Under the pieces are notes generated by a model. It was not told the origin of the DNA, searched no databases, and saw only the letters and a program-made list of their open reading frames with translations. A program made the position numbers and the translations under genes. This document shows, piece after piece, positions 1 through 14,217 of a stretch of 64,000 nucleotides of DNA. The stretch covers positions 6,055,424 through 6,119,423 of the forward strand of contig OY829662.1 in assembly GCA_963691815.1 (NCBI GenBank), written 5' to 3'. Every line of letters begins with the position of its first letter. The first letter of the stretch is position 1. The stretch is from Echiichthys vipera. Taxonomy: Eukaryota > Chordata > Actinopteri > Perciformes > Trachinidae.

Positions 1-92
1 CAACACCTATTGAGTAGAAAGAAAGATCAACTGGCTTCAGTAGGTTTGCTATCCACTACATCATTGGTTAAAATGTGTGTGTGCACCTGCAG

Positions 93-1909
93 AGCACTTG
101 TCTCTTCTCGTTTATCGTCCCCTGGGTCCCTGTCATGGCTGTCCACTCCTCGGAGCAGTGTTGGACAGGCTGCGTGTTAGCTCTCTGTCAGACGGAGTTT
201 TTCAAGTCTTGGAGAACATTCAACGCTGTCGGTGAGTTTGTGACTCAGAGAAACCATCGAGTGTTGAGTGTACCCTTACACTTGAGCTGACATCGGCGTG
301 AAACACACACTTCCATGTGTACATACACACCATATACAAGTTAGCACATGAGCTTCCACATATCCACAGCATTTAGATATTATAGGAGGAGTACATTGTG
401 ACTAATAACATTAACAATGATTGCACGTTTATACTATAAATCCTGCTATGACAGGTCAAAATATTTCACAGATTGAAAAAAATATGACGCATTAGTTCAG
501 GTTCAACCTGATTTTCAGCAGCTACAATATTTGATCAGAATTGCCATCATTAATAAATGTTATCACATTTGTAACCAAATTAACAGTTAAACAGCTAAAT
601 TGAGCTTTTTATTTATAACAAGAACATTTTTATAACGAGAAAGTATATTTCCTCATGTTCAAGGAGATACACTATTCTATATTCTATTGCATTTAGCTTT
701 TTCCTTCTCTTCCTGAAATATGCATTATTATTGTGTAACACTATCAGAAAATAACATTGTGCCATTAAAGAAAAGTACTTGTTAGCATTCAACTCTTACC
801 GTTATTCCATGTGTTTTAAACCCATGAGGAAGCTGCATTTGTGACAAAAGACATACTCTTCATTTTTTTTCAACATTACAAGTTGTATCAAATATTAGTG
901 ACCACAACAGTAGATATGAGCTTACACTAGCTCATATCTAGATAGAAACTCCACAGAGCAACGCAAGCTAGGGGAGCGGTTTTCATACAAAACAGGTTAA
1001 ATGTGTTCAACACCACATACAGGACATGTAATCCTGTATGTGGTGTTGGCTGCTTCCCACAATTTGTCAAAAGATGTCCACTTATCCACGTGTCCACTTA
1101 GCATAGCATAAAAATGACACCATTTATCCCCACTCCTAAGCACTAAAATATATCTACTTGGTCAGAACCCTTGGCGCCATTTTTTTTAAACATGCAGGGT
1201 AGTCCCATTGAGCCGTGGTCGAGCAGTAGTTTTGAGAGCCAGTGCGTTCATGGGTGCATCCCATACAGAAGCCAAAGGGTGCCTTGGGTGTCAGTATCAG
1301 ATGCTGGGGGCCACTGACCAAGCTGATGTATTTGACGAGTTGGAGGTGAGAGGGGGTTGTACCCAACGTCATCCAAAAGAAAGCACATTAAAACACAGAC
1401 AGCTTAACAGAAACATAAGAAAATATATGAAAAAGAAATGTCTCCTCACCCGTGCAGCTACCAGCACTATCTTTTAGAAGATATAGATACATATTCAACA
1501 GTGATCGGTGCATTGGGAGTCAGGAAAAAGAGAAAGTGAACCTGGCATCTGCAACTCAACATACTGAGAAGACACAGAGAACAGGTCCTCACAATCATGT
1601 TTGCCTTTCTAATATATGTTTAGTCTGTATAATATTTGTTGTTTGTAGATCTGGAGTTGTGTCACAAAAACAATTACCCCCCGGGGAAGTATTTCTGGTT
1701 CTGATTCTGATTTCTGAAATACAAGTTATACATTATGACTCAGGGTCATGAGTTCTCCACCAGCGCAGTTCCGGTTCACATTCATCGCTGTCGGTGGGTT
1801 GGTGATGCTGTCAACTCGCCGGTCGATGAATGACCACCGTGTCCATGCATTGTCACGTTTCCTGAAGTGCTGCCTCGATCACCTGCGTCCGCCGTTGGGT
1901 TGTCTGTGA
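93..1909 (+). CDS. Possible last two exons of an unidentified gene
   Basis: Two candidate exons can be joined in frame: 93..231 (acceptor ...cacctgcag, donor gtgagt) and 1744..1909 (acceptor ...gactcag, stop TGA at 1907..1909). An AATAAA signal lies at 1966. The first exon reads ...LDRLRVSSLSDGVFQVLEN..., which looks protein-like. The second reads ...TFIAVGGLVMLSTRRSMNDH... and ends PPLGCL. I do not recognise a family. The second exon could be read in other frames, and a LINE-like tail lies in the intron just before it. A segment around 217..244 resembles 1780..1807 (both contain cgctgtcggtg), so part of this may be a duplicated or decayed exon. Treat it as a tentative terminal fragment of a gene that starts left of the window. 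Confidence 0.25.
1008..1048. repeat. Perfect 17-bp inverted repeat (hairpin)
   Basis: Two 17-base arms (1008..1024 and 1032..1048, each beginning or ending in the CAACACC/GGTGTTG sequence) are perfect reverse complements around a 7-base loop. No gene surrounds it. It is probably the relic of a MITE terminus or a chance fold-back. Confidence 0.6.
1655..1713 (+). repeat. LINE-like 3' tail
   Basis: The stretch contains the typical fish LINE 3'-end wording (acaattaccccccgggg ... agtatttctg) followed by imperfect gattctgattctg repeats. The same type of tail recurs at 12115..12172. It is assigned from general familiarity with fish non-LTR element ends, not from a database search. Confidence 0.4.
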
Positions 1910-1965
1910 AATAATTGTGCTTTTCAAAAAATATGTAAATGTTTTGTCAAGGAGATCAAGACATA

Positions 1966-1971
1966 AATAAA
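1966..1971 (+). terminator. Polyadenylation signal AATAAA
   Basis: AATAAA lies 57 bases after the stop codon of the tentative exon ending at 1909. It is the main support for a gene end here. Confidence 0.35.
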
Positions 1972-1991
1972 GACGTGGAACAACATGTTGT

Positions 1992-3896
<1,905 letters not shown>

Positions 3897-4369
3897 AGGT
3901 AAAACTAGCGTCGATGCTGCGGCTGGTAATAATGCAACTGTAACAACAGGACTGAGGTTAAGAAGCAGAACAGGACAGAATTGGATGTAACAAATTGTCA
4001 ATAAAGGAATCAGCTGATGATTGAGGCCATAGCACTCCGAGCGAGTTTACTCCAAAGAAGGAGAGCTTGATGTGCAAAGGCTCTACTCTCAAGACATGTG
4101 TATTAAACCGAGGACCAGTTAAATAACAAATGAATGGGCCATGATGGAGTATCCAGAGTAGTAATATGACTGCTTAGTATTGGAGGGGATATAATGGCAC
4201 CTGACAAATAGCCAGAATTTCACTTTGTTAATACTCAAATTCAGTTGTGGTTATTAAAATAAAATACAGATATTCTAACAGATATGGTTTGTCATCACAG
4301 AAGACATTTTTAATATTCTTAGCTCCTTTGTGGGGCAAAAACATTAACTTTGGTCAGAGTCAGAATAGC

Positions 4370-4530
4370 TGTGTCCCCCTTTTTTCCAGTTTTTATGCTA
4401 AGCTAGGCTAACACATCCTGTCTCTGTCCTCAGCACACAGATATGAGATTGGTGGACTACCGATTTCCTCATCTTACTGAGGAAAAGATAGCAAATACAC
4501 ACATTTCCCAACATTTCGAACCGTTCGTTT
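4370..4530. repeat. Dispersed fish repeat
   Basis: The wording 'tttatgctaagctaggctaa ... atgagattggtg ... cccaacatttcgaac' matches a short interspersed repeat common in percomorph genomes. A diverged piece of the same family is visible near 23836..23885. It is identified from memory of the motif only. Confidence 0.4.
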
Positions 4531-4962
4531 AAAGCAAATGCTTAACTGGAAACTTGTAACTGCTTGGTAGAATCAAAAAAGACAGACCAAGGTTTCATTG
4601 TTAAAATAAAAGGCTGATACATTCATTACATTGAATCCAGAATGACATTTACTCTTGAATAATATTTTATTACATTAAAGACATCATCGAAAACATGAGT
4701 GACTGATTTTTCTGTCATTTAAAGTCAAATGTATTCCAATTTCATAAAATGAGCAGGAACACAGTTTTAATATGGAGGACCATAAAGAATAAATAATAAT
4801 GTATCTGTTAGGCCTCTGCCAATGGCAGCAATGTAAGAGGTAGACAGACCTCTAGTGTTTCATTTACGTTACTACATCGATATGATACAGGGCGCATCAA
4901 ATTAAACCTGGTTTAACCCAGTTTTTGATCAAAGGAGGAATAAACTGAAAATTATATTTACT

Positions 4963-5018
4963 GAAGAAGAAGAAGAAGAAGAAGAAGAAGAAGAAGAAGA
5001 AGAAGAAGAAGAAGAAGA
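4963..5018. repeat. (GAA)n microsatellite
   Basis: A trinucleotide GAA tract of about 18 units. It lies in the probable 3' UTR or downstream flank of the minus-strand PLA2 gene, whose nearest AATAAA-type signal on the minus strand is at 4666..4671. Confidence 0.95.
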
Positions 5019-5099
5019 GTTATGATGAGGGTAAGGAGGATAAGAAAGTTTAATAGACACTTCCATCTGGTCATCTGTTGGTCCGTCAGTGAATCCAGC

Positions 5100-7039
5100 C
5101 TACATCTTAGTGTTTCGGCGGAGAACAGCCTTCTGAATCTCCATTACTAGAGTGTCCTTGTTGTTCTTTATGTTGGCTTTCGCCGTCTCCAACACAAACT
5201 CAATCTTCTCCTGGCTGAAGGGAAGTTGGAAGGTGGAGAACTCCTCCATCTTTGCTTTGACCTCCTTCGCATCTGGACCAGAATAAAAGCATTGGCGATC
5301 ATGAACTTGTTTGACATCAGTGTTTTATGTTGTGTGTTTGGGTGTGACAGACCTTTACAGTTTCGTCTGTTGAAGAGCGGCATGTAAACAATGGTGGGTT
5401 CATTCACTTTCCCCGTGAACACGTAGCAGTCCCTTGGCCAGTCTTTGTCCTCCAGCACTCTGTTGTCTATCTCTGGGAAAGGCTTTTTCACAGCCTCTGC
5501 GTATTCTCTGGCAAGAGTCAGAATCTGTGTAGAGAGCAGCTTGTTATCAGCCTTTTGACATTTGTTGCTCCTGGGACACCATTGACACCCCTACAACACT
5601 CACCAGCAACCGGCCACATAACAAACGCCTCACCTTGAAGGTGTCATCTGCCCCAAAGTCCAGAGCAATGAGGAGGTCCGTATCTCTCTTTTGTCCCAGG
5701 AAGGGAGGGTAGGGCGTGTTGAGCATTAAACCAGCATCTACCAACTGCAGTTGCTCCTTAAGTCTGATACAAGACGGCACCCCGGCACCTTCACAACAAC
5801 AAAAATCTAATTATATTATCTGTTTGTTCTCATTCAATTGTTTTTCACCATCTTTCATGCAGATCCCTGGACTAATGTCAATGTTGAGTTGTTAAGCTGA
5901 GTGGAAGTTCACCTGGGTATTGGTAGAGGTAGTTTTCAGTTGTTCCCCATTGCCATTTCCCAATCAGAGGGATGACTTTTTGGACCAACCAAGACACTGT
6001 CGAAACAAAGCACACCCAAATTAACCAAGTACTGAACATAATGTTGAAGCTGCATTTTTATTATGTTTTACCACTTGGGAGCAACATAGTGACATAGTCC
6101 CCCATTTAGTGAGAATATTCTTTTCTGGGCCATAATACAGTTGGACATTGCATTGGTTAACGGGTTCATGCTGTCCTCATTCCCTGATCGTACATATCAC
6201 TAAAAATAACGCACTGTAATTTGTGTGTATGCCATGTATTTATCCTAATGCTTACCAAGTTGTTTTGATGTCAAATCCTAACCGTCACCTTTTATTGTCT
6301 GAATTTAACCGATCACCTTACACCTTAGTGCCTAAACCTAATTTTTTGTTTCATAAACGGACCCATTGCGGTCCACATCCGGTCATTCATTGCATTAAAA
6401 GAAATCGTGCAAACCTGCTGATGAGAATGTTCTGATTGGTTACACACGGTAGCAGCAAAGGCAACAAGTTATGACTGTCACTGACCACTTTGTTTGGCTG
6501 GATCTTCATCCAGACTCTGGCTCTGAGTCTCTAAGGGCTCCAACATTTTCTGAAGCCACTGCTCAAGGATCAGCTTCCGTTGTTCTGGGCTCTTCGATGC
6601 CACAGGGTTTAAGTTCATTATTGCTGGAAAATAGGAAGAGGATTCATTGTTGACCCAGGAAACCATTGCCGGATATGTAAAGTCTCAGTTTATTGCCTTC
6701 ATTGCTCATTTTAGTACCTTTCAGTGCTTTCCGCACGCTGTCCAGATCAGATAGAACAGTGGGATCAGCTGTGTTTTTTCTGATCTCCTCTATTAGCTTC
6801 AAAAGACTGTGGTTCCCACGCATAAAACGGTCCAAGACGTCCCAGAAACTGTTGATCTGCTGTGGAGCTAATACATAGAAATATAAATGTACATGCCTGT
6901 ATATGCACATAACACCAGAGTGTATTTCACAAGCTGCTATTCTATAAAGTTGGTACCTTCAATCCAGTAAAACACCTCATCCAGTAAGTTGTTTTCTTCA
7001 GTATCTACTGAACTAATCAGACCTGAGCTCGCACACACA

Positions 7040-7089
<50 letters not shown>

Positions 7090-10000
7090 GTCATTTCTAC
7101 TGCTGCACATTTAAAAAATTTCCGCTACATTGTTGCCCATTATGAGACAGAAACGTTTTTACCTTTCAGCCAGTCAGGCACATAGTTTACCAGAGTCTGT
7201 TTGTCTGCGACAGCGCTGCCTACTATACCTGCATGACAAAGCAGACACATTCAGAACACACACTGTAAAAAGGTCACTTCTGCTGACAATAACACATGTA
7301 AGTCTAACTCACCAGACCTCCAGATAGAGTTAATTTCCTACTTTTTTGTCCTTTATTTGAAATAATAAAGCTTGGCATAAAGGCTGGAAACAGGGTGAAA
7401 CAGCTAGCCTGGCTCACGTTCAAAGGTAATTAAATCCACCTACCACTTCCGCTGAAGCTCACTGATTACCACATCATATCTTGTTTGTTTAAAAACAGTA
7501 CTGAAAAACCATGAGTGATGAGATTTGACTTTAAAGTGGTATTTGAATGATTTAGCGTCACACTTACTAACTTTATAAAGTTGAAAGTATGCAAGGGACA
7601 GATTGAAAAAAGAGAAATCCTGATTTTTAGTGTGGATCAAGGTCAAGAAACACTGGATCCCACACTTCCCATAATGCAACTATATTTTTGTTAGACTCTC
7701 CCTGTCTGGTAAATTCCCATGTCTTTCAAAATGTCCAACCTCAGGTTACAATGCAGGCTTTCAAATTTTTTATAATTAACTCAAACCCAAGCTGAGATAA
7801 CTCTGATGACACCATCTGGGTTATTTCTTTGAAAGCTTCCTCCTGACACAGCCACAACAGACATGCAATTGTTTCCACAGGTTGAGCAGTTCTCACCATG
7901 ATGTAAACTGATCCTGATATTATATCATTAAATTACAAATATTATTGCAATCATGCTCACTTCTGACTTCTATAATGTTGTGCCCTTGAAATAACTTAAA
8001 AATAGACCCCAGCAATGGCCTTTCTAGGCAGATATGCTTGTGTTGAGGAGACAGGCAGACATACCTTGCAGCTGGACCATGTCCATCTCTGGCCTTTGAC
8101 CTTTAAGCTCTGTTTCATTCATTCGGTTGCCCAGATGGGAGGTGTTAATGAAGAAACCCAGATCTGTGAAGCCAGCCTCATCAGGAGTAATCTCAAACCA
8201 TTTAGCTAAGCCAAAGAAAGGTACACAAAGGTAGAAATACTGAGAGGACAGCTCACAAAAACACTACATGAAAGAAAATAGTGTCTGTAATTGATAACAT
8301 GGAAATCTGAACTCAGTACTTGTCTGCAGCTTCAGTCATGTAATGTGTGGAGTCTTGACTTGTGCGCTTGACTGTCTGCATAGTTCAGTACCTTTTTCAG
8401 GGCCATGTTGCAGGCAGTCTTTGCTCACTGCGCTGTAGATGGGATATGGATTGAAGGCGTTCATGCCATCCTCCGAAAGATGTCGAAGATCCAACTGCCG
8501 AGAGAGCATCAGGCCAGTGAAACTATAACGTTCTCTCTTACATTAATATAAAAATATTTGATGATTTAGAGACCGAATTTTCAAAATTAGCATGGCCGAT
8601 CTGCATTTTAAAATTTTGATTTAATTATTGTATTGAGAATAAATGTAATAAATAAACATCCCATGTGTACAGTAAAGACATTCAGTACAAATGCCAGTCG
8701 AATATTGAAGTAATTCCTCATGTCCAATGAAATCTTGCATCTAGCCTTGTAAAGCCAAAGACAATTAAGCACATTGTGGACAATAGATTTTCAACTTACT
8801 TTACAATAATATGATAGAATCATGTTGTGAGCTGATGATACTTTATGCTTTGAGAGTAGAGTGCCCCAGTATCTTTGTAAGAGGCACTCACTCCTTACCA
8901 ATGTCTTTCATTCTCATTTAGGGGTTAGTTTATTAAAGGGGCATTTAGACAAAAACTCTGGCTAGCTTTTTTGCTCTTTGCTCTTTATGTTTGTACTTTA
9001 CCTGTTTCATGATCCCAGCAGAGGTTATGAGCCCCCAGATGTCAGTGAGAGAGAAGTGCTCATCCTTTGCCCTCTTCCTCAGCCAGTCAAGAACCTCCTT
9101 TGGCCTGACCCCAGGACTGGACAGCCTGGACACGGCTCTGTCCATGTTGGTGCTCCACTTTGGATCGCTGTACAAGGAGGACATGTCCCTGAGAGAAAGA
9201 GAAAGAGATAAAACTACATTCAATATCTACTTACATTAGGGAAAATAACTTGACAAGCAGCTATATGTCAGAGAGATAGACCAAAGCAGGCTCCGTATTT
9301 GTATAGCTAGCAAGCTTTGTGTTTGTTGGTTGAAATGATGACTGACTGAGCAGTTTAGGGGGTCACCCCTATGTTGCCCGTTTTTACCAAAAGGGTCCTA
9401 TGTTCCCTGGTCACATACAAAGTGGGGAACATAGGACCCAGGGCAGGTACGCTCCCCAGAATAGATGTGGCTTACTAGTCAATGAAGCTAACATTAGCTT
9501 CATTCTCTCTGACTGACTTTGATGTTTCAAGCTGACTTTTTTAAAAGTATCTTAAATGTAGCTAGGTTGGCTACACACATGATATGAGGCTAAAGCCATA
9601 ATTCTCATCAGTGAGTATGTAGTGTAAACTTTTCCAACAAAGAGCAGGACAGCTGCGGATATTATCTTACACTGTCGTGTCACATTAGTAACCAGGTCCG
9701 GATGTTGGGTTACTTCTAAGCTTGTAAGCCGAGATACAAAAATGTACATCTGACATTGGACACCTTTGCTTGTGTTTTTGGAAAGGCTATAAAAAGACAC
9801 CACTATTTTAACAATCCAAAGCCTGACAGTCCTGCTGTGTCTACTGTTTCTATGGTCGGACAATCACTGTTCTGGGGAGGAGTTAAACAAATGGTCTGTT
9901 GCCATCTTTTAAGTGATGACATGGTGGTGACAACTGAGCAAATTCTATCAGCTGAGGAAGACTGTGAAGTGTGGTTGAAAGCTCTGGGAAGTGAACTTTG

Positions 10001-11136
10001 CTGCTGTGTTTGTGTTTACCAGGCAGAGCCAGAAACTCCTCCCAGGTAGAGCAGAGTGTCCAACAGACCTTCCTTTTCCATTTGATAGAGGGAACCCACC
10101 AGACCCACAGCTGCCCTCTGACCCCCACCTGACCCGAGGAGCGCCACGTGAGGGACCGAATCCTAGATGGAAAGAGAGAAAGAAAGAAAATAATGGGAGA
10201 CGGTAAAAAGAAAAATACAGGAGAAACAAATGATTTCAGAAATGGAAAAAAACAACAAACAGAGGCAAAGAGACACTCAGGAGGAGACAAGGCAACATTA
10301 TCCAGAAATATTGCTGTTACTTGTCACCCAAGTCAAAAAAGACATTGCCTTGTTTTGCTACTGCATCCCTGTAGTTGCTTTAGAGAAGAGCTGTATTACA
10401 ATGTATGCCTAAACATAGCTAATACTTTTAGCATTGCTAGTGACATTGGTTGGTCTATAGGTCCAAGACTTTGGTTAAGTATTAATGTAGAAAGACTAAA
10501 AGAGAGAGAGACATAGAAAGCTACTTCATGTATTAGAAGTAACGTTTCCTCTGTCATACCAGTGTACACTCGATTCCCAGGCTGTTGAGTGACTTCACAG
10601 CAACTTGTTTCCTCTTTAGGAGAAACTCCTGCTCCCCAGCAGACAACGACAGGGACTGACGCACATGATGCTGCAACACACGCAGAGTGGTACTATTATA
10701 AGGTGCACATACAGTAAATAAGAGGCACAATTCAAATGGTTGGATCATGATTAACCCTTTCTAGGTACATGATCATCATCACAAGTCAGTTGTTAGAAAT
10801 AGTGCTCTATTGGTTTAGTGAGTTTATCCCTGTCAAATACATACATGATGAAAAACAAATTCAGCTATAGCATCAATCCATGGCTACATCCTAAAGAACA
10901 GTGCATTCACTGAATTTAGATTCTGAGCGGAAACATTTCCTTCATTCTCTCACCATGACAGCAGATGTTGAATTTGTCTGCACATTGGCTGCAGGAGTTG
11001 ACATCCTCTCCTCACTTGATACCCCTTCCGTCTGAGGAGTGACTGTGGACATGCCCACAGGTTGTCCCGTAGGTCCTGACATCACAGTACAGACACAGAG
11101 CAGCCCCGCAAGCCAGCTGGCATTCCCACACAGCAT
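5100..11136 (-). CDS. pla2g4c: Cytosolic phospholipase A2 gamma-like (group IVC-like), with N-terminal signal-like segment
   Basis: Fourteen exons: 11136..10954, 10670..10560, 10162..10020, 9188..9002, 8494..8392, 8205..8065, 7228..7163, 7022..6957, 6867..6718, 6623..6486, 5996..5913, 5788..5634, 5524..5353, 5272..5100, giving 623 residues. The family hydrolyses acyl ester bonds of phospholipids with a Ser/Asp dyad. Visible are the oxyanion motif GSGGGQR (about 108-114), the nucleophile elbow GVSGS (Ser142) and the catalytic Asp in VDAGL (Asp475). There is no C2 domain, which fits group IVC rather than IVA. Human PLA2G4C is shorter (541 residues). The extra length includes an N-terminal hydrophobic stretch WLAGLLCVCTVMS followed by a Ser/Thr-rich linker, which resembles a signal peptide and is unusual in this family. 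The first ATG after a TATA box was taken as the start. The 3' boundary of exon 10 has two candidate donors; the one preceding gtcagt was chosen. Confidence 0.9.
7031..7085. repeat. (CA)n/(TG)n microsatellite touching a splice acceptor
   Basis: On the minus strand this TG tract forms nearly the whole pyrimidine-tract region of the acceptor of PLA2 exon 8, with only about ten bases (ending gagctcag) between it and the exon at 7022. Confidence 0.95.
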
Positions 11137-11185
11137 GGTTGGAGGTGGACAGAGTATGGTAAGTAAAGGATCAGAGCTCCCATCC

Positions 11186-11193
11186 TTTTTATA
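11186..11193 (-). promoter_or_regulatory. TATA box of the PLA2 gene
   Basis: On the minus strand TATAAAAA lies 50 bases before the chosen ATG at 11136. This spacing would place transcription start about 25 bases before the ATG and excludes the in-frame ATG at 11205, which lies upstream of the box. Confidence 0.6.
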
Positions 11194-11199
11194 CCCTGC

Positions 11200-12574
11200 T
11201 GCCACATATCTTCATGGCTCATTACAATCACATTGACGTCGACAAGATACATCAGGAGATCATACACTAACGGAACAGATAGAAAACGTTTGAGGACAGC
11301 GTGGACTAAATGTCCTTCACTCAATGCACTTATCTGCACAGCAAAACACAACAACAAGATTGTAGACATCCTGGGAATCAGGAAGAAAGTTCAGTTCCCA
11401 CGGATGAGCGGTGTATCATAATATAATACAGGAGATAACAGGTAAATGGTGTCTTTTAAAATTGTCTTTACTTATTAGCGTGCTTCGTAGGGTATAGTAT
11501 GAATTTAGTATTTGTGATCACACTTGAGAGATACAGACTGGGAGTATTGTCATGCTGTATATGCTGCAGATCATATCACCGGGAGATGATGAGATGATGA
11601 TGAGACATTTCATCATAAACTGGCCATAAATATTGTTCACGTCTTTACACTGGATCACTTTCCTGTCTTGCAGGTTTGTTGTGTCAACCTTCAGTGAACC
11701 ATGTTTGTGAATCTATCAGTAAGTTTGTTTGTGCACAAGATGTCAGTTGAAGATCTGAATGAGAGAGTAAATAAAACGCGCTGTCCTCAAAGGACAGCAA
11801 TGGTACAGGATGCAGAGCTGTTTTTAAGTCTAAAGTCTACAGCTTTGACAGGAAGAATGAGAAAACACTGTAGATCTAAACTACCTTTATTTCAAAACCT
11901 GAAACATGATGTGAAAGGTCTTAACTCTGCTCCGCTACCAATTTAATGTAAACAGGTAGAATAAAGATAAAGGGGGAATAACTAAAAGTTCAATTCAGTT
12001 CCTGGACGGTTTCAATGAAACTCAGTGAAACTCACTTATATTTCATGTATATAATTCAATGCTATATGTTTAGTTTGCTTGCCTTCATGTTTATATTTAT
12101 GTAGGCACTGTCAAATCAAGTCAAATTGCCTAGCAATAAACCTGATTCTGATTCTGATTCTGATTCTGATTCTGAAATAAAAGAAAATCCCTGGAGCAGG
12201 TTTGAATGAATGACCCCCACAGATGCAGCTGTGGACCTCTGGTCTTTGTTGGACTTACACAAATTAAGTCTTCTATGTATGTTTGCACTGCCCTTTACAC
12301 TACTGGATATTATGTCAACTTTGTGTTTGGTTAGCCTATCCCTGTCAGACAAACAATGCAGACAAACAGTGTAAATACAAATTTAAGAAGAAGACTCATT
12401 TTGAAAGCTTGTCATTATAATCCAGTGCAAACAAAGCTTCACCGGTCTTTATGTTCAGTTGATGTCAGTCAGAGAGCTGGTAGCAGAGCAGTGGCCATCA
12501 GCTCCTCTAATATAGCAGAAGCATTACTGATCTTGTGTCCAGCTTCAGTCTGTGGAAACTTCTCTGAAAGCAAA
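11200..12574. other. Intergenic between PLA2 and CRAT-like genes
   Basis: The two genes are divergent and share this 1.4 kb as upstream sequence. It holds a LINE-like tail at 12095..12172 ending in about five gattct repeats. I see no exon. The 5' UTR of the CRAT-like gene presumably occupies the last 100-200 bases. Confidence 0.5.
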
Positions 12575-13960
12575 ATGTTGAGAATTTGCAGCAGAGCTCT
12601 GGTAAGTAACAAACCTTCAGTTAATTCTGCCTTTACCTCCTTAACTGTTAGGCTAAATTTTATTAATACATGTATTTGAGTACATTGTTTTATCTCCCAG
12701 GTAAAGGTGGGGATGGTGAAGCCCTGTCACTTGGTGAAACCTGTATCAGCTACTCTGCTTGCTGGCAGAAACCTGACCCAGCAGAAGGGACTACCGAGTC
12801 AGCCTGTCCCCCCTCTGCGGCAGAGCTGTGAGTTCTACCTCAGTTACCTGGAGCCCTTACTGGAGGAGGACGAGCTGAAGAGAACAAAAGAGCTGGTGGA
12901 AGAGTTTCAGAAAGCAGGAGGGGTCGGAGAGGGACTACAACAAGGCCTGGAGTGGATAGCTCAGAACTGTGACAACTGGGTGAGCTCAAAACTACACCAA
13001 CAGCTCTAAACTCATTTACTGTGACATTCTGCGGTTTGCATTCTGCCACAGCTCATTATACTGTATGATCAGCTCCTGGGGACTGACCTTTAAATCAAAT
13101 ACATTTATTTATCACCAATACAATCATACAGTACAACCGCAGTGAAATGCTTTTGTGCTTCGCTCCAGAAAGCAACCGATGAATACAAATAAATAGAATA
13201 AAATACTATTGAATTAAGCAATAAACCCGGAGAGGCCATGGTTTACTTTTGGAAAAGCTAAGGGCTGTTGTTAGGCAACCCTAAACCCTCCTTATTTGAC
13301 ATAGTGGCACCCCAGTAAGAGAACCGTGGTCTATAAGATCTTTTAGGGGCTGGTGGCGGCTGCCTTTTAAAGCTAAACTGAAGAATGTTGGTAAAGTAAT
13401 TAGGTCAGCAATGACCACATTGAATTTGACCGGCAATGAGCCAAAGACTTTGAGTGAATCAGAGGAAGCAACAGTTACAGAACAAGCTCCTCCACATTTA
13501 GAATGATTAAAGGCACTGTACTCGATATTCAGAACATTAATGTAGCAGCATTTTCTGTGATAAGATATTGTGGAGTAATGGCTTTCTGAGAACGAACACA
13601 CTCTCCTTCTGTGTGTGTTCCCATGTGCGTGCATGTTAGTGCATGTTGCCATGAAAAAACATTGTTATTTAACATATTGAGGTGAGAGTTGTGTGTGAAA
13701 CAGGCATGGTTGTAATGCATTTACATTGACCCCAGACATGCACCCTACAGTGATGGGGTAAACATATACAGTATATGAAACTGGGAGAAAGTGCTTTACC
13801 TTTCAGTGTCTGTGTGATAATGTGAATGCTAATGTTGTAACTGCTTGTAGTTAACAGATCCCGCGGTGAAGAAATTATTTCTCGACTCCCGGGTGCCTCT
13901 GCCGGTTCATTCCTCCTTTGGGATACTCTGTCCCCCAATGGATGGGAGAGATCAGAGGAG

Positions 13961-13996
<36 letters not shown>

Positions 13997-14036
13997 ACAC
14001 ATACACACACACAGACACACACACACACACACGCAG

Positions 14037-14098
<62 letters not shown>

Positions 14099-14114
14099 AC
14101 ACACACACACACAT

Positions 14115-14147
<33 letters not shown>

Positions 14148-14183
14148 CACATGCACACACACACACAAACACACACACACATG

Positions 14184-14217
<34 letters not shown>

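Noticed and set aside
6484..6489. Alternative donor gtggtc for PLA2 exon 10
   Set aside because: It would keep phase but gives a poorer donor than gtcagt three bases on; cDNA would decide between AKQM and AKQSV at the junction.
11137..11205. In-frame upstream ATG (MAAGYKKDG...) for the PLA2 gene
   Set aside because: It lies upstream of the TATA box, so it is unlikely to be transcribed.
11701..11946. 81-codon plus-strand frame upstream of the CRAT-like gene
   Set aside because: No splice or family support, and it lies between divergent promoters; probably chance.
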